From Rheinheimera pacifica (GTDB lineage Bacteria; Pseudomonadota; Gammaproteobacteria; Enterobacterales; Alteromonadaceae): DNA of 64,000 bases. Positions 25,718 to 36,390 of this stretch are shown here, one piece after another; the stretch's first letter is position 1; every line of letters starts with the position of its first letter. Position numbers and translations under genes: made by a program. The notes under the pieces were generated by a model. That model was not told where the DNA came from and ran no database searches. It saw only the letters and a list, made by a program, of their open reading frames with translations. Location of the stretch: NCBI RefSeq assembly GCF_900108485.1, contig NZ_FNXF01000005.1, forward strand, positions 203,967 to 267,966, read 5' to 3'.

Positions 25718-26377
25718 ATGCAGTTAACCGGTAAAGTGGTGTTCTGGCGCGACGATAAAGGCTTTGGCTTTGTGGTATGCGATCAGACCCAGCACAAATT
25801 GTTTTTCCATATCCGCGATCATGCCGGCACTGAAGGCCGCCCGCAAATGGGTGACACACTGCAATTTAGCGTAAAACAGGATAAACGAGGCCGTGATATT
25901 GCTGCTCCCTGGCAGTTTGTTACTGCCAAAACTACTACCTTACCACTGCCACATAAAGCCGCCGTGCATTCTGACCGCCTCAGTATTCAATATGCTAACC
26001 AGATAGCACTACTGTTTCGCATCAGCTTTCTTGTTGCTGTTATTATTGCCCTGCTGTTTGGCCGCCTGCTATATATTTTGCCGCTGCTATACCTTGAAGC
26101 CAGTTTATTTACCTACTGGCTATACAAAACCGACAAAGAAGCCGCCATCGCCCGCCACGGCAACCGTCTTACTGAAGAAAGCCTGCAGCTGTTTAGCTTA
26201 ATTGGTGGCTGGCCCGGTGCTTATATTGCCCAGCAACAACTGGCACATAAGCGCAGCAAGCTGCCGTTTCGGCGTGAATTTGGTTTTGTTATCGCAGGCA
26301 ATACGCTGCTGCTTATCTGGTTGTTATCGCCCTGGGGCCAGCAGTTTTTAGCCCGCATGGCACTATGGGCCGGGTAA
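25718..26377 (+). CDS. Cold-shock-domain protein fused to DUF1294 membrane domain
   Basis: A 219-residue protein. Residues 1-66 are a cold-shock OB fold, with the RNA-binding motifs DKGFGFV and LFFHIRD and the partner strand LQFSVKQDKRGRDIAAPWQFV. The remainder is a DUF1294 membrane region with segments at about 98-118, 120-140 and 190-210, including the conserved GGWPGAYIAQQ motif and KSKLPFR-type charged end. The fusion is common in gammaproteobacteria. The RNA-binding part faces the cytoplasm, and its function is not known. It is a single gene ahead of the pilA promoter region. Confidence 0.9.
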   Translation: MQLTGKVVFWRDDKGFGFVVCDQTQHKLFFHIRDHAGTEGRPQMGDTLQFSVKQDKRGRDIAAPWQFVTAKTTTLPLPHKAAVHSDRLSIQYANQIALLFRISFLVAVIIALLFGRLLYILPLLYLEASLFTYWLYKTDKEAAIARHGNRLTEESLQLFSLIGGWPGAYIAQQQLAHKRSKLPFRREFGFVIAGNTLLLIWLLSPWGQQFLARMALWAG

Positions 26378-26855
26378 GCTGCAGTAAAACTGGCTAAGCT
26401 TGTCACAAACACTTCACAACAAGGCTGCGATTAAGAAAACGGCTACTAATTGATACAATATACCGCACGGCAATTAAAAGATGGCTTCTTATAAAAACCC
26501 GTATAGCAGTAGCCAGCAACTTTGGCCAATAAACAGCAATACCCCTACTTTATTTTCGCCAAACTCCCCAACCTTTATTACGCAATAAATACACTATACT
26601 GTCGATGGTTACACAGTAAATTGCGATAAGTAAAAGCTGATTTAGCTGCGTAGTCACTTTATTAGAGCTGTTAAACTAGTACTTTATTACTAATAAATAT
26701 GGCTCCAACCTTTTTCAGAAACAACTAAAATACCTTTATATTCAATACACTATATGATTTAGATAAATTTAGTTACATTTCACTTGCGGCTCTAAATAAA
26801 TTGCTCAAAATAACATCTAGCCTTAAAGGCTAAATAAAAATCAGGAGAAGTTAAA
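26378..26855 (+). promoter_or_regulatory. AT-rich leader and promoter region of pilA
   Basis: The 478-base gap has no ORF of note. It is AT-rich and ends in an AGGAG ribosome-binding site about seven bases before the pilA ATG. A small hairpin TAGCC-TTAAA-GGCTA at 26818-26832 lies just before the ribosome-binding site and could affect translation or stability. I looked for the GG-N10-GC pattern of sigma-54 promoters, common for pilA elsewhere, and did not find a good match. Individual promoter elements cannot be placed with confidence. Confidence 0.5.
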
Positions 26856-27302
26856 ATGACTAATATGAAACGTACACAACAAGGTTTTACCTTAATTGAA
26901 TTAATGATCGTAGTAGCGATCATCGGTATTTTGGCTGCAGTAGCATTGCCTGCATATCAGGATTATACCCGGTCAGCACGATCTGCTGGCTTGGTTTCTG
27001 CTGCAATGTCTTATAAAACAGCAGTTGATGTTGCTGTTGGCACTGGCGCTATTACAACAGCTGCTGGCATTACTTTAGGAGCAAATGGCGTTCCAACAGC
27101 TGCTGATATGCAACGAGATGTGAACGTGGAAACTGCCGCAGTAGCGGCCGGAGTATTGACTATAACAGGTACTGCTGCCGTAGGTACTGCTTCTAACACA
27201 TTGACATTATCTCCCGCCATTGATGCAACAAATCTGACTGTAACATGGACTTGGGGTGGTACCTGCGTTACGACTGGTGTATGTAAAGGTATACCTAACT
27301 AA
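26856..27302 (+). CDS. pilA: Major type IV pilin
   Basis: Structural subunit of the type IV pilus. The short leader [10 protein letters not shown] is followed by the cleavage and N-methylation site [20 protein letters not shown], with Glu5 of the mature protein. The 138-residue mature pilin is rich in Ala, Thr and Val, and ends in a Cys-x5-Cys disulfide pair ([12 protein letters not shown]). The variable part is low-complexity and has no recognised adhesive domain. PilD (30558) should process it. It is separated from pilB by a terminator and has a strong ribosome-binding site, which suggests high, independent expression. Confidence 0.96.
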   Translation: MTNMKRTQQGFTLIELMIVVAIIGILAAVALPAYQDYTRSARSAGLVSAAMSYKTAVDVAVGTGAITTAAGITLGANGVPTAADMQRDVNVETAAVAAGVLTITGTAAVGTASNTLTLSPAIDATNLTVTWTWGGTCVTTGVCKGIPN

Positions 27303-27330
27303 TAACCTTCGTGGCCAGATCCAGATGTTA

Positions 27331-27362
27331 AAAAAGCCAGTTAAACATGCTGGCTTTTTCTT
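27331..27362 (+). terminator. pilA terminator
   Basis: AAAAAGCCAG (27331-27340) pairs with CTGGCTTTTT (27350-27359) around a 9-base loop, followed by CTTT. It is a typical rho-independent terminator 28 bases after the pilA stop, separating pilA from pilBCD. Confidence 0.92.
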
Positions 27363-27531
27363 TCGCTTTGAATGCTCACGGAGGCAGCTCCAATTGCTAC
27401 ATACTATGATTAAAACTACCTTTTATTACAACTGTCCCTTAGCCGCTGTTTAACTTGAATAACCCGCATTTAGTGGCATAATCAAGCAAATCAGAAAAAT
27501 CTTATTAGCAAAATCAGGATGTTTTCGCTTA

Positions 27532-29229
27532 ATGGCCGTTACCACTACCTCAACACTGTTTAGACGTTTGGTACAGCTTGGCCTGCTAAACTCTGAGCGT
27601 GCCACTAAAGCGGTTGCCGACAAAGGCGGCCAGTATAAAAACCTGCCTGAATTACTAATTAACGAAAAGCTTATTACTTCCACAGTACTAGCGCAGGCTG
27701 CCGCCAGCATTAGCCAGGCAATCAGCCTGGATCTGGAACACTATGACGCTGCCAGTATTCCTGAAGACTTACGTAACGAAAAACTGATCCGTAAAACCGA
27801 TATGCTGCCACTGGGTAAACGTGGCCGTAATATTTTTTTGGCCGTGGTCGACCCTACCAATATTCAAACCATTGAAGATTTTGAATTTAACACCGGTTTA
27901 AATGCTGAAGTAGTGGTAGTTGAGTATGACAAACTACATAAGTTAATTGATAAAGTATTTGATAGCAGCCTGGGCGGTGACTTTGCCGAAAGTGACTGGG
28001 ATTTAGGCTCTATGGGCATTATTGAAGCCGACGACGATGACGGCCCGGGAGCAATGCCCGATAAAGAAGACCAGCCGATAATTGCCTTTATTAATAAAAT
28101 GCTGCTGGATGCCATACGCAAAGGCGCATCTGACTTACACTTTGAACCCTACGAAAAAGTTTACCGCATTCGCTTTCGGATTGACGGCATTTTACATGAA
28201 GTGGCCAACCCGCCGGTGGCACTGGCAACCCGGTTATCAGCCCGGTTAAAGGTTATGTCGCGGCTGGATATTGCCGAAAAGCGCGTACCTCAGGATGGCC
28301 GTATTAAATTAAAATTGTCGGCCAAAAAGTCGATTGATTTTCGCGTTAGCACCCTGCCCACCTTGTGGGGTGAAAAAGTGGTAATGCGTATTCTGGATTC
28401 TGACAGCGCCATGCTGGGTATAGATATACTGGGTTATGAAGAACACCAGAAAAAGCTGTATTTAGAAGCTCTGGCCCAGCCACAAGGCATGATACTGGTA
28501 ACCGGCCCGACAGGCTCTGGTAAAACGGTATCACTGTATACCGGTTTGGCTATTTTAAATACCAGCGAAACCAATATTTCTACCGCTGAAGACCCGGTAG
28601 AAATTAACCTGCCCGGCGTGAACCAGGTACAGGTTAACCCGCGCGCTGGTTTAACCTTTGCCTCGGCGTTAAAAGCCTTTTTACGGCAAGACCCCGACGT
28701 GGTAATGGTAGGTGAAATACGTGATTTAGAAACTGCCGAAATTGCTATTAAAGCCGCACAAACCGGCCACCTGGTGTTATCTACCCTGCACACTAACTCG
28801 GCGCCGGAAACCCTTACCCGTTTACTGAATATGGGGGTGCCGTCTTATAACGTGGCAAGTTCCGTATCGTTAATTATTGCCCAGCGTCTGGCACGGCGGT
28901 TGTGCAGCCACTGTAAACAACAAGAAGTATTGCCCGAGCAGGAATTGCTAAAACAAGGCTTTACGCCACAGCAACTGCCGTCGGTTAAAGTATTTAAGCC
29001 CGTGGGTTGTGACCATTGCACCAATGGTTACAAAGGCCGGGTAGGTATTTATGAAGTCATGCCGGTTAGCGGCAAAATGGCCGATATTATTATGCAGGGC
29101 GGTAACTCGCTGGATATTGCCACCCAGGCCCAGTCAGAAGGGGTAAATAACCTGCGCCAGTCTGGCCTTATTAAAGCGGCGGCCGGTTTAACCAGCCTGG
29201 CTGAGATAAACAGGGTGACAAAAGGCTGA
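27532..29229 (+). CDS. pilB: Type IV pilus extension ATPase
   Basis: Hexameric ATPase that powers pilus assembly at the inner membrane. The 565-residue protein has an N-terminal N1/MshE-like domain ([12 protein letters not shown]...). Later come the RFRIDG region near 220, Walker [13 protein letters not shown] near 325, the Asp box and Walker [20 protein letters not shown] near 390, the His box [11 protein letters not shown] near 418, and a tetracysteine zinc site (CSHCKQQ and [11 protein letters not shown] near 460-505). All catalytic elements are present. It is followed by pilC after a 99-base gap. Confidence 0.97.
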   Translation: MAVTTTSTLFRRLVQLGLLNSERATKAVADKGGQYKNLPELLINEKLITSTVLAQAAASISQAISLDLEHYDAASIPEDLRNEKLIRKTDMLPLGKRGRNIFLAVVDPTNIQTIEDFEFNTGLNAEVVVVEYDKLHKLIDKVFDSSLGGDFAESDWDLGSMGIIEADDDDGPGAMPDKEDQPIIAFINKMLLDAIRKGASDLHFEPYEKVYRIRFRIDGILHEVANPPVALATRLSARLKVMSRLDIAEKRVPQDGRIKLKLSAKKSIDFRVSTLPTLWGEKVVMRILDSDSAMLGIDILGYEEHQKKLYLEALAQPQGMILVTGPTGSGKTVSLYTGLAILNTSETNISTAEDPVEINLPGVNQVQVNPRAGLTFASALKAFLRQDPDVVMVGEIRDLETAEIAIKAAQTGHLVLSTLHTNSAPETLTRLLNMGVPSYNVASSVSLIIAQRLARRLCSHCKQQEVLPEQELLKQGFTPQQLPSVKVFKPVGCDHCTNGYKGRVGIYEVMPVSGKMADIIMQGGNSLDIATQAQSEGVNNLRQSGLIKAAAGLTSLAEINRVTKG

Positions 29230-29328
29230 CGCTGGCGCTGAGTGGTTAATGCTTAGTGTTTAGTTGTGAGTGATAAGTGATAGCAGATTTTGACTTTTGG
29301 CGCTAAGGCGCTGCAACAGGAAACCAAC

Positions 29329-30558
29329 ATGGCTCAGGCACAACAATTTAAAATAAAAGAGCTGGAAGCATTTACCTATAAAGGCGTTAACCGGCGCGGT
29401 AAGAAAGTTGACGGTGAAATAAAAGGCACCAGTATTGCCGAAGTAAAAGCTCTGCTGCGCCAACAGGGCATTACTCCGTCTGGTGTAAAGAAAAAGCCTA
29501 AATCATTATTTGGTGGCGAGCGCAAAATTTCTGCTTTGGATATTGCTATTTTTACCCGGCAAATTGCCACTATGCTGGGTGCCGGTGTGCCGCTGGTGCA
29601 ATCTATCGACTTAATTGCCAATGGCGCAGACAATAAAAGCCTGCGTACCTTAATGCAAAAAATCTCTGTTAAAATTCAGGCCGGTTTGCCCTTATCCGAA
29701 ACCCTGCGTGAGCACCCGAAATACTTTGATGAATTATACTGCGATTTGGTTAAATCGGGCGAAGCCTCGGGCGCATTAGATGCCATTTTTGACCGCTTAG
29801 CTATTTATAAAGAAAAAGCCGAAGCCCTTAAATCTAAAATTAAAAAAGCCATGTTTTACCCGATAGCTGTTTTAGTGATCGCCGGTATAGTCACCTCTAT
29901 TTTGCTTATTTTTGTGGTACCGCAATTTGCCGAAATTTTTGCTGGCTTTGGTGCCGAGTTACCCGCTTTTACCTTGTTTGTTCTGGGTATTTCAGAGCTG
30001 ATGCAGGCTTATTGGTGGATGTTTTTGGCAGGCATGGCCGCCACCTTTTATTTGGTTAAAAAAACCTATAATAACAACCTCATATTTCGCACCTGGGCAG
30101 ATGGGCGTATTATTAAACTGCCGGTAATAGGCAATATATTAAATAAAGCCGCTGTAGCCCGTTATGCCCGTACGCTATCTACCACCTTTGCCGCCGGTGT
30201 ACCGTTAATTGAAGCGCTGGAGTCAGCCGCTGGCGCCTCGGGCAACGAGGTATATAAAAATGCCATTTTATTTATTCGTGAAGAAGTCTCCTCAGGTAAC
30301 CAAATGCATATAGCAATGAAGCAAACCAAACAGTTCCCGGAAATGGTGATCCAAATGGTAGCCATTGGTGAAGAGTCCGGCGCATTAGACAGCATGCTGG
30401 CAAAAGTGGCTAATATATACGAGCAGGAAGTAGACGACGCCGTAGATGGCTTAACGGCATTACTGGAACCAATGATAATGGCGGTATTAGGTGTGGTAAT
30501 TGGCGGCCTGATTATTGCCATGTATTTACCAATTTTCCAGATGGGTTCAATAATCTGA
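29329..30558 (+). CDS. pilC: Type IV pilus inner membrane platform protein
   Basis: The start at 29329 (AGGAAA site, MAQAQQFKIKELEAFTYKG) is preferred to the frame opening at 29290. The 409-residue polytopic protein has two T2SF repeats: ALDIAIFTRQIATMLGAGVPLVQS near 75 and VARYARTLSTTFAAGVPLIEA near 280. Membrane helices lie at about 175-200 (YPIAVLVIAGIVTSILLIFVV), 220-245 and the C-terminal IMAVLGVVIGGLIIAMYLPIF. PilC couples PilB to pilus subunit insertion. The stop overlaps the pilD start by one base (TGATG). Confidence 0.96.
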   Translation: MAQAQQFKIKELEAFTYKGVNRRGKKVDGEIKGTSIAEVKALLRQQGITPSGVKKKPKSLFGGERKISALDIAIFTRQIATMLGAGVPLVQSIDLIANGADNKSLRTLMQKISVKIQAGLPLSETLREHPKYFDELYCDLVKSGEASGALDAIFDRLAIYKEKAEALKSKIKKAMFYPIAVLVIAGIVTSILLIFVVPQFAEIFAGFGAELPAFTLFVLGISELMQAYWWMFLAGMAATFYLVKKTYNNNLIFRTWADGRIIKLPVIGNILNKAAVARYARTLSTTFAAGVPLIEALESAAGASGNEVYKNAILFIREEVSSGNQMHIAMKQTKQFPEMVIQMVAIGEESGALDSMLAKVANIYEQEVDDAVDGLTALLEPMIMAVLGVVIGGLIIAMYLPIFQMGSII

Positions 30559-31439
30559 TGCAGCAGTTAGCAGAATTACTCAGCCTGTACCCGGCGCTAT
30601 TTATTACCGCCACGGCAATATTAAGCCTGATTATTGGCAGTTTTTTAAACGTGGTGATTTACCGCCTGCCCAAGATGATGGAAAACGAATGGCAGCAAGA
30701 ATATAAAGCCTACTTTCTCTCCGGCTCTGCTACAGCCGCAGCACCGGCTAAGTTTAACCTGGCGGTGCCGCGCTCAAGCTGCCCCAGCTGTAATGCCCCT
30801 GTATTAGCACGTGACAATATTCCCGTGTTTAGCTGGCTGCTGCTAAAAGGCAAATGCCGTAGCTGCCGCGCCCCGATAAGCATACGTTACCCGGTGGTAG
30901 AAGCCCTGACAGCTGTGCTGTCGGCTCTGGTAGCCTGGAAACTGGGTTTTGGTTTAGCTGCAGCAGTACTGATAGTAACCACCTGGACACTCATCGCCCT
31001 AACTTTTATTGATATAGATAAAATGCTGCTGCCTGATCAGCTAACCCTGCCCTTGCTGTGGCTGGCGCTGTTATTCAGCCTTAGTAGTTCAGCCTTTGTT
31101 AATCCGGGGCAGGCTATTGTTGGCGCCGCTGCCGGTTACCTCAGTTTATGGAGCGTGTACTGGCTGTTTAAATTGCTTACCGGCAAAGAGGGCATGGGCT
31201 ACGGCGACTTTAAGTTGCTGGCGGTATTTGGTGCCTTACTGGGTTGGCAACAGTTACCGCTTATTATTTTGCTGTCGTCCTGTGTCGGTGCCGTAGTGGG
31301 CGTAATATTGCTAAGTGTGCAGGGTAAAAACAAAGCCACACCGATACCCTTTGGCCCTTATATCGCAGCTGCCGGCTGGATAGCCTTGCTATGGGGCGAA
31401 CAAATAACCGGCGCCTATTTACGCTATTTGGGCTTGTAA
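30558..31439 (+). CDS. pilD: Prepilin peptidase and N-methyltransferase
   Basis: Integral membrane aspartic protease that cleaves prepilin leaders and methylates the new N-terminus. The 293 residues include two CxxC pairs (Cys75/78 in CPSCNAP and Cys100/103 in CRSCRAP) in the cytoplasmic domain. The catalytic aspartates lie in FIDIDKMLLPDQLT near 155 and GMGYGDFKLLA near 215. About eight membrane segments are seen. It processes PilA and probably other pseudopilins of the cell. Its stop overlaps coaE by one base, so pilD and coaE are coupled. Confidence 0.96.
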   Translation: MQQLAELLSLYPALFITATAILSLIIGSFLNVVIYRLPKMMENEWQQEYKAYFLSGSATAAAPAKFNLAVPRSSCPSCNAPVLARDNIPVFSWLLLKGKCRSCRAPISIRYPVVEALTAVLSALVAWKLGFGLAAAVLIVTTWTLIALTFIDIDKMLLPDQLTLPLLWLALLFSLSSSAFVNPGQAIVGAAAGYLSLWSVYWLFKLLTGKEGMGYGDFKLLAVFGALLGWQQLPLIILLSSCVGAVVGVILLSVQGKNKATPIPFGPYIAAAGWIALLWGEQITGAYLRYLGL

Positions 31440-32044
31440 TGTCAGCTTTTGTTGTTGGCCTCACCGGCGGTATTGGGTGTGGTAAAAGCACGGTAACAGA
31501 GCTATTTGCCAGCCAGGGCGTGCAATATGTTGACGCCGACATTGTGGCGCGTGAAGTTGTTATGCCCGGCACGCCTTGCCTGGCAGCGATAAGCGCACAT
31601 TTTGGTGCAGACATTTTGCAAGCCAATGGCGAGCTTAACCGTGCCGGTTTGCGCCAGCGTGTATTTAGTAATAACGCAGACAAACTCTGGTTAGAGCAAC
31701 TGCTACACCCAGCTATACGGCAGGAATTATTAACCCAACTGGCGGCGCTGACATCACCTTATGCGTTATTAGTGGCGCCTTTGCTATTAGAGAATAAACT
31801 TAACCGGTATGTGCAGCGGGTACTGGTAATAGACTTACCCGAAAGCCTGCAGCTACAACGGGCCATGGCGCGCGATAACGCCAACGAGCAGCAGATAAAA
31901 GCCATTATGGCGGCGCAAATTTCGCGGCCAGAGCGGCTAAAACTGGCTGATGATATTATTATAAACGACAGCAGTATTGCTGATTTAATTCCCCGCGTTG
32001 CCGCCTTGCATCAGCATTATTTGCAACTGGCCACCACAGGTTAA
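31439..32044 (+). CDS. coaE: Dephospho-CoA kinase
   Basis: Last step of coenzyme A synthesis: phosphorylates the 3'-hydroxyl of dephospho-CoA. The start at 31439 overlaps the pilD stop (TAATG) and gives 201 residues beginning MSAFVVGLTGGIGCGKSTV, with the P-loop at about 9-17. The conserved DADIVAREVV segment follows near 33, LEQLLHPAIR near 81 and MAAQISRPERLKLADDIIIND near 160. The pilD-coaE-zapD-yacG order is conserved in gammaproteobacteria. Confidence 0.96.
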   Translation: MSAFVVGLTGGIGCGKSTVTELFASQGVQYVDADIVAREVVMPGTPCLAAISAHFGADILQANGELNRAGLRQRVFSNNADKLWLEQLLHPAIRQELLTQLAALTSPYALLVAPLLLENKLNRYVQRVLVIDLPESLQLQRAMARDNANEQQIKAIMAAQISRPERLKLADDIIINDSSIADLIPRVAALHQHYLQLATTG

Positions 32045-32091
32045 ACGGGGCTTTCAGTCTGCTGTCACAACAGGTGTGATACAGCTAACTC

Positions 32092-32838
32092 ATGACAGAA
32101 CTTATCTACGAACATCCGCTTAATGAGAAACTGCGCACTTACCTGCGTCTGGAATATTTACTGGCACAGCTGCATAGCCTCAACGATCTGGATTCTGAGT
32201 GGCAGCAGCAGGCATTCTTTAATGCGTTGTTTGATCTGGTAGAAGTGCTCGACCGCAACGATATTCGCCCCGACTTAATTAAAGACTGTGAACGCTGCGA
32301 AACTGCATTGGTAGCCTGGGCCAACCATCCTTCGGTATCCGGCGATAAACTAAAGCCTGTATTGCAAAAAGCGGTGCGGTTGCAAACTGAACTGCTGCGC
32401 AGCGGCAAGTTTGTCGGTAACTTAAAAGAAGACAAGTTTCTGTCGCCACTACGCCAGCGTTTTTCAATTCCCGGTGGTACCTGCTATTTTGACGTACCCC
32501 AACTGCACTACTGGTTTAACTTACCGCTGGAACAACGCCAGCAAATGGCCGCCAGCTGGTGCCATGAATTTGGCCTGCTGTTAGAGGCAATAAGCTTTGT
32601 GTTAGGTTTTAGCCGGGAGAAAGGCCACTTTACTGCTGTAGTTGCCGATAACGGCTTTTATCAAAGCAACACCGATCAGCACGAGTTACTGCGTATTCGC
32701 TACCCGATAGACGCCGGGGTTTACCCTACGGTAAGTGGCAACAAGTACCGTTACGCTATCCGCTTTATGCAGCTGTGTGATGACGCCGGGCGCAGCAACA
32801 GCGACCAAAGCATCGGCTTCGAGCTGGCCTGCTGCTAA
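32092..32838 (+). CDS. zapD: Cell division protein ZapD (FtsZ-associated)
   Basis: Cytoplasmic protein that bundles FtsZ filaments. The 248-residue product begins MTELIYEHPLNEKLRTYLRLEYL, the characteristic ZapD start. It continues with an alpha-helical domain and a beta-rich C-terminal domain (GGTCYFDVPQLHYWFNLPLE, RIRYPIDAGVYPTVSGNKYR). Length is as in E. coli (247). It lies in the coaE-zapD-yacG group and acts with FtsZ encoded at 38165. Confidence 0.95.
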   Translation: MTELIYEHPLNEKLRTYLRLEYLLAQLHSLNDLDSEWQQQAFFNALFDLVEVLDRNDIRPDLIKDCERCETALVAWANHPSVSGDKLKPVLQKAVRLQTELLRSGKFVGNLKEDKFLSPLRQRFSIPGGTCYFDVPQLHYWFNLPLEQRQQMAASWCHEFGLLLEAISFVLGFSREKGHFTAVVADNGFYQSNTDQHELLRIRYPIDAGVYPTVSGNKYRYAIRFMQLCDDAGRSNSDQSIGFELACC

Positions 32839-32920
32839 CAGCAATATCTTTGCTGTAAGTTGCCGTGCCGTGTCAGCCCGAAAATGCTAACATTGGCACA
32901 AATTAAGCCGGAGCTAACGC

Positions 32921-33148
32921 ATGAATGTAAAATGCCCAACCTGTGATAAAGATGTAGTCTGGTCGGCTGCTTCACCCTTTCGCCCTTTTTGTTCTGAGCG
33001 CTGCAAATTAATTGATTTAGGCGACTGGGCAGCAGAAAACCACCGCATCCCCGACAAAGCGCCGATAGACGCTGCTTTGTCAGAAGAATACCTGGCCGAG
33101 CTGGAACAAGAGTTTATCGCGCAGGATAACGAATTTTTTAAGCATTAA
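32921..33148 (+). CDS. yacG: YacG, small zinc-binding DNA gyrase inhibitor
   Basis: A 75-residue protein with a C4 zinc site: Cys5 and Cys8 in CPTC and Cys24 and Cys28 in CSERC. The typical [24 protein letters not shown] continues into an acidic tail. E. coli YacG binds the GyrB C-terminal domain and inhibits gyrase. An ATG at 32921 with GGAG ten bases upstream fits. It is the last gene of the pilus-coaE-zapD run; convergent with mutT. Confidence 0.94.
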   Translation: MNVKCPTCDKDVVWSAASPFRPFCSERCKLIDLGDWAAENHRIPDKAPIDAALSEEYLAELEQEFIAQDNEFFKH

Positions 33149-33150
33149 GC

Positions 33151-33170
33151 CGCCAGCCAACAAGCTGGCG
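33151..33170. terminator. Hairpin between convergent yacG and mutT
   Basis: CGCCAGC-CAACAA-GCTGGCG, a 7-bp perfect stem six bases after the yacG stop and 12 bases before the end of mutT. No T-run follows on the plus strand, so it would be a weak bidirectional terminator at best. Confidence 0.45.
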
Positions 33171-33181
33171 TTGCGGTGGTA

Positions 33182-33598
33182 TTACTCTGGCGCAAATAAC
33201 TGCTGAATACGCGCGACTATCGGCTGGTTAGCATCCGGAAACGGAATTTCTGTTAGCTCGGCTACGCTAGCCCAGCGCAGTGGCTGGCCTTCACGGCCGT
33301 GCGGCTCGCCGCTAAATTCGGTTACCAGCCAGATATCCAGCAGTACTGTTTTTTCCGGGTAGGCATATTCTAACTGCATTAATGGGCTGCTTTGGCTAAC
33401 ACTTATTGCCACCTCTTCCTGCAGCTCACGGTTAAGCGCCTGCGGCACTGTTTCGCCCGCCTCTACCTTGCCACCGGGGAACTCCCATTTGCCGCCCTGA
33501 TGCTGTTTGCTGCTGCGCAGCGCCAGTAAAATTTGTTGCTGACGCACTATTATCCCAACCGCCACATGCACCACTTTATTTTGCACCGTTGTTTGCAT
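33182..33598 (-). CDS. mutT: MutT, 8-oxo-dGTP diphosphatase
   Basis: Nudix hydrolase that removes 8-oxo-dGTP from the nucleotide pool and prevents A:T to C:G mutations. The 138-residue protein starts at 33598 (GGTGG site; a longer frame from 33622 is unlikely). It shows the Nudix box from about residue 37: GGKVEAGETVPQALNRELQEEV, in which the RELQEEV metal ligands are intact. The secA-mutT order is conserved. A terminator at 33621-33650 separates them. Confidence 0.94.
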   Translation of the reverse strand: MQTTVQNKVVHVAVGIIVRQQQILLALRSSKQHQGGKWEFPGGKVEAGETVPQALNRELQEEVAISVSQSSPLMQLEYAYPEKTVLLDIWLVTEFSGEPHGREGQPLRWASVAELTEIPFPDANQPIVARIQQLFAPE

Positions 33599-33620
33599 TG
33601 TTACCCACCTGCCTGACACC

Positions 33621-33650
33621 AAAACAAAAGAGCCAGCCTAAGCTGACTCT
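33621..33650 (-). terminator. secA terminator
   Basis: On the minus strand AGAGTCAGC-TTAG-GCTGGCTCT, with one G-T mismatch, is followed by TTTTGTTTT. It lies 22 bases after the secA stop and ahead of mutT. Confidence 0.88.
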
Positions 33651-33672
33651 GTGTTTATATTACTGTGTAGTG

Positions 33673-36390
33673 TTACACCAGTTTACCGTGACACTGTTTA
33701 TACTTTTTACCTGAGCCGCACGGGCACGGGTCGTTACGGCCTACTTTGTCCTGCTCACGAAATACCGGAGCACGCGGGGCATCTTCCGGGAGCTGACCGC
33801 CAACATGCTCTGCTTCAGCGTGCTGGTAATCGTGCGGTACCGCATCGGCTTTACGACGCTGTTCTTCTACTGCTTCGACATCTTCTGCAGCACGTACCTG
33901 CACGCGGCTTAATACGCCGACAACGTCAATTTTCAGGTTTTCCAGCATGGTAGAAAACAGTTCAAAGGCTTCGCGCTTGTATTCCTGTTTCGGGTTTTTC
34001 TGCGCGTAACCGCGCAGGTTAATACCCTGACGCAGGTGGTCCATCGCCGCCAGATGCTCTTTCCAGTGCGTGTCCAGGCTTTGCAGCATAATGGCTTTTT
34101 CAAACTGGCGCAGTACCTGTGGGCCAACCATTTGTTCTTTATGGCTGTAGGCCTGTTCAACTTCCTGCTGAATACGTTCACGCAGTTTTTCTTCAAACAG
34201 TTTTTTGTCGTCAGCCAGCCACTGCGCAATAGGCAGCTCAAGGTTGAAATCTGCTTTTAAACGTTGCTCTAAACCTGGTATATCCCACATTTCATCCAGC
34301 GACTGTGGCGGAATATACTGGCTGATCACGCCGTCGATCACATCTGTACGGATAGCACTAATGGTTTCGCTGATATCAGTAGCGTCCAGCAGTTCGTTAC
34401 GTTGCTCGTACACGACTTTACGCTGATCGTTGGCAACATCGTCAAACTCAAGCAGTTGCTTACGAATATCAAAGTTACGCGCTTCTACTTTGCGTTGTGC
34501 GTTTTCAATGGCGCGGCTCACCCACGGGTGTTCAATGGCTTCACCTTTTTCCATGCCCAGACGGCGCATCATACCTGCCATACGATCTGAGGCAAAAATA
34601 CGCATTAAGGCATCGTCCAACGACAGATAAAAACGGCTGGAACCCGGATCGCCCTGCCGGCCTGAACGACCACGTAACTGGTTGTCGATACGGCGTGATT
34701 CGTGCCGCTCAGTACCGATAATATGCAAACCACCGGCACTGATCACTGCATCGTGCTGCACCTGCCAATCGGATTTTACTTTGGCAACTTGCTCGGCGCT
34801 GGCGTCTTCGCCCAGTGCAGCCAGTTCAGCTTGTAAACTGCCGCCCAGTACAATATCAGTACCACGGCCGGCCATATTAGTGGCAATAGTTACCGTACCT
34901 GGCTGACCGGCCTGAGCAATAATTTGCGCTTCGTTGGCGTGGAATTTGGCGTTTAACACCTGGTGCTTGATTTTAGCTTTATTAAGCAGGCCGGATAAAT
35001 ATTCTGAGCTTTCAATTGAAGCCGTACCCACCAGTACCGGGCGGCCGGCATCACGGGTTTGGATAATGTCTTCAATAATAGCCTGGTATTTATCTTCGGC
35101 ATTTAAATACACTAAGTCGGCCATATCTTTACGAACCATAGGCCGGTTAGTTGGCAGTACTATAGTTTCCAGGCCATAAATTTGCTGGAATTCAAACGCT
35201 TCAGTATCTGCAGTACCTGTCATGCCCGACAGTTTGTCGTACAAACGGAAATAATTCTGGAAGGTAATAGAGGCCAGCGTTTGGTTTTCGTTCTGAATTT
35301 TCACCCCTTCTTTGGCTTCTACAGCCTGGTGTAAACCTTCAGACCAGCGGCGGCCTTCCATAGTACGGCCGGTATGCTCATCAACAATAACGATATCGCC
35401 ATCTTTTACTACGTAATCGACATCGCGCTTAAACAGCTGGTGTGCGCGTAAGGCAGCATACACATGGTGCAGCAAGGTAATATTGGCAGCAGAGAACAGG
35501 GTGTCGTGCTCGCCTATCATGCCTTGCTCGCGCAGCATGTCTTCTACTTTAATCTGGCCTTGTTCAGTTAAATATACCTGACGGGCTTTTTCATCTACGG
35601 TGAAGTGGCCATCGCCATGGGCGCCTTCTTCGTCTTCTTTTTCCTGCTTAATTAATTGCGGTACCAGCAGGTTAATTTGTTTGTACAGCTCTGAGCTGTC
35701 CTCGGCCGGGCCGGAGATAATAAGTGGGGTACGGGCTTCGTCAATTAAAATTGAATCCACTTCATCGATAATGGCAAACGCTTGATCGCGCTGCACGCGA
35801 TCCTGCGGCGAAAACGCCATATTGTCGCGCAGGTAATCAAAGCCAAATTCATTGTTGGTGCCGTAGGTAATATCAGCGGCATAAGCTTTATGCTTTTCCG
35901 GATGCGCCATGCCAGGTACGTTAACGCCAACGCTTAAACCAAGGAAAGAAAATAACGGTGCGTTGGTTTGGGCATCGCGCCGCGCCAGATAGTCGTTTAC
36001 GGTAATAACATGCACACCTTTACCGCTTAACGCATTCAGATAAGCTGGCAAAGTTGCAGTTAAGGTTTTACCTTCACCGGTACGCATTTCAGAGATTTTA
36101 CCCTGATGCAGCACAATACCGCCAAGCAATTGCACATCGAAGTGACGCATGCCAAATACACGTTTACTGGCTTCACGCACGGTAGCAAAGGCATGCGGTA
36201 AAATGTCTTCCAGCGTACTGCCATTGGCCAGTTTTTGTTTAAACTCTGCGGTTTTTTGTTTCAGCTGGTCGTCGGATAAGGCTTCAAGTTCTGCCTCTAA
36301 CGCATTGATCTGCTGCACTTGTTTTTCTAGTTTTTTTAAGAAGCGGTCGTTGCGGCTACCAAATAATTTGGTAAAAAGTTTTCCAAACAT
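33673..36390 (-). CDS. secA: SecA, protein translocase ATPase
   Basis: Peripheral membrane motor that pushes unfolded preproteins through SecYEG. The 905-residue protein has Walker A in [17 protein letters not shown] near 102 and Walker [23 protein letters not shown] near 205. Helicase-like motifs follow ([14 protein letters not shown] near 505, [18 protein letters not shown] near 575). The C-terminal zinc-binding SEC-C motif [14 protein letters not shown] binds SecB. E. coli SecA has 901 residues. It is transcribed alone, with a DUF721 gene divergent at 36590. In E. coli secM lies just upstream of secA, but no such arrest peptide is evident here. Confidence 0.97.
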   Translation of the reverse strand: MFGKLFTKLFGSRNDRFLKKLEKQVQQINALEAELEALSDDQLKQKTAEFKQKLANGSTLEDILPHAFATVREASKRVFGMRHFDVQLLGGIVLHQGKISEMRTGEGKTLTATLPAYLNALSGKGVHVITVNDYLARRDAQTNAPLFSFLGLSVGVNVPGMAHPEKHKAYAADITYGTNNEFGFDYLRDNMAFSPQDRVQRDQAFAIIDEVDSILIDEARTPLIISGPAEDSSELYKQINLLVPQLIKQEKEDEEGAHGDGHFTVDEKARQVYLTEQGQIKVEDMLREQGMIGEHDTLFSAANITLLHHVYAALRAHQLFKRDVDYVVKDGDIVIVDEHTGRTMEGRRWSEGLHQAVEAKEGVKIQNENQTLASITFQNYFRLYDKLSGMTGTADTEAFEFQQIYGLETIVLPTNRPMVRKDMADLVYLNAEDKYQAIIEDIIQTRDAGRPVLVGTASIESSEYLSGLLNKAKIKHQVLNAKFHANEAQIIAQAGQPGTVTIATNMAGRGTDIVLGGSLQAELAALGEDASAEQVAKVKSDWQVQHDAVISAGGLHIIGTERHESRRIDNQLRGRSGRQGDPGSSRFYLSLDDALMRIFASDRMAGMMRRLGMEKGEAIEHPWVSRAIENAQRKVEARNFDIRKQLLEFDDVANDQRKVVYEQRNELLDATDISETISAIRTDVIDGVISQYIPPQSLDEMWDIPGLEQRLKADFNLELPIAQWLADDKKLFEEKLRERIQQEVEQAYSHKEQMVGPQVLRQFEKAIMLQSLDTHWKEHLAAMDHLRQGINLRGYAQKNPKQEYKREAFELFSTMLENLKIDVVGVLSRVQVRAAEDVEAVEEQRRKADAVPHDYQHAEAEHVGGQLPEDAPRAPVFREQDKVGRNDPCPCGSGKKYKQCHGKLV

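Noticed and set aside
26760..26850. Possible sigma-54 promoter for pilA
   Set aside because: GG and GC dinucleotides are present near 26788-26805, but their spacing is not the required ten bases, and no full TGGCAC...TTGCW match was found.
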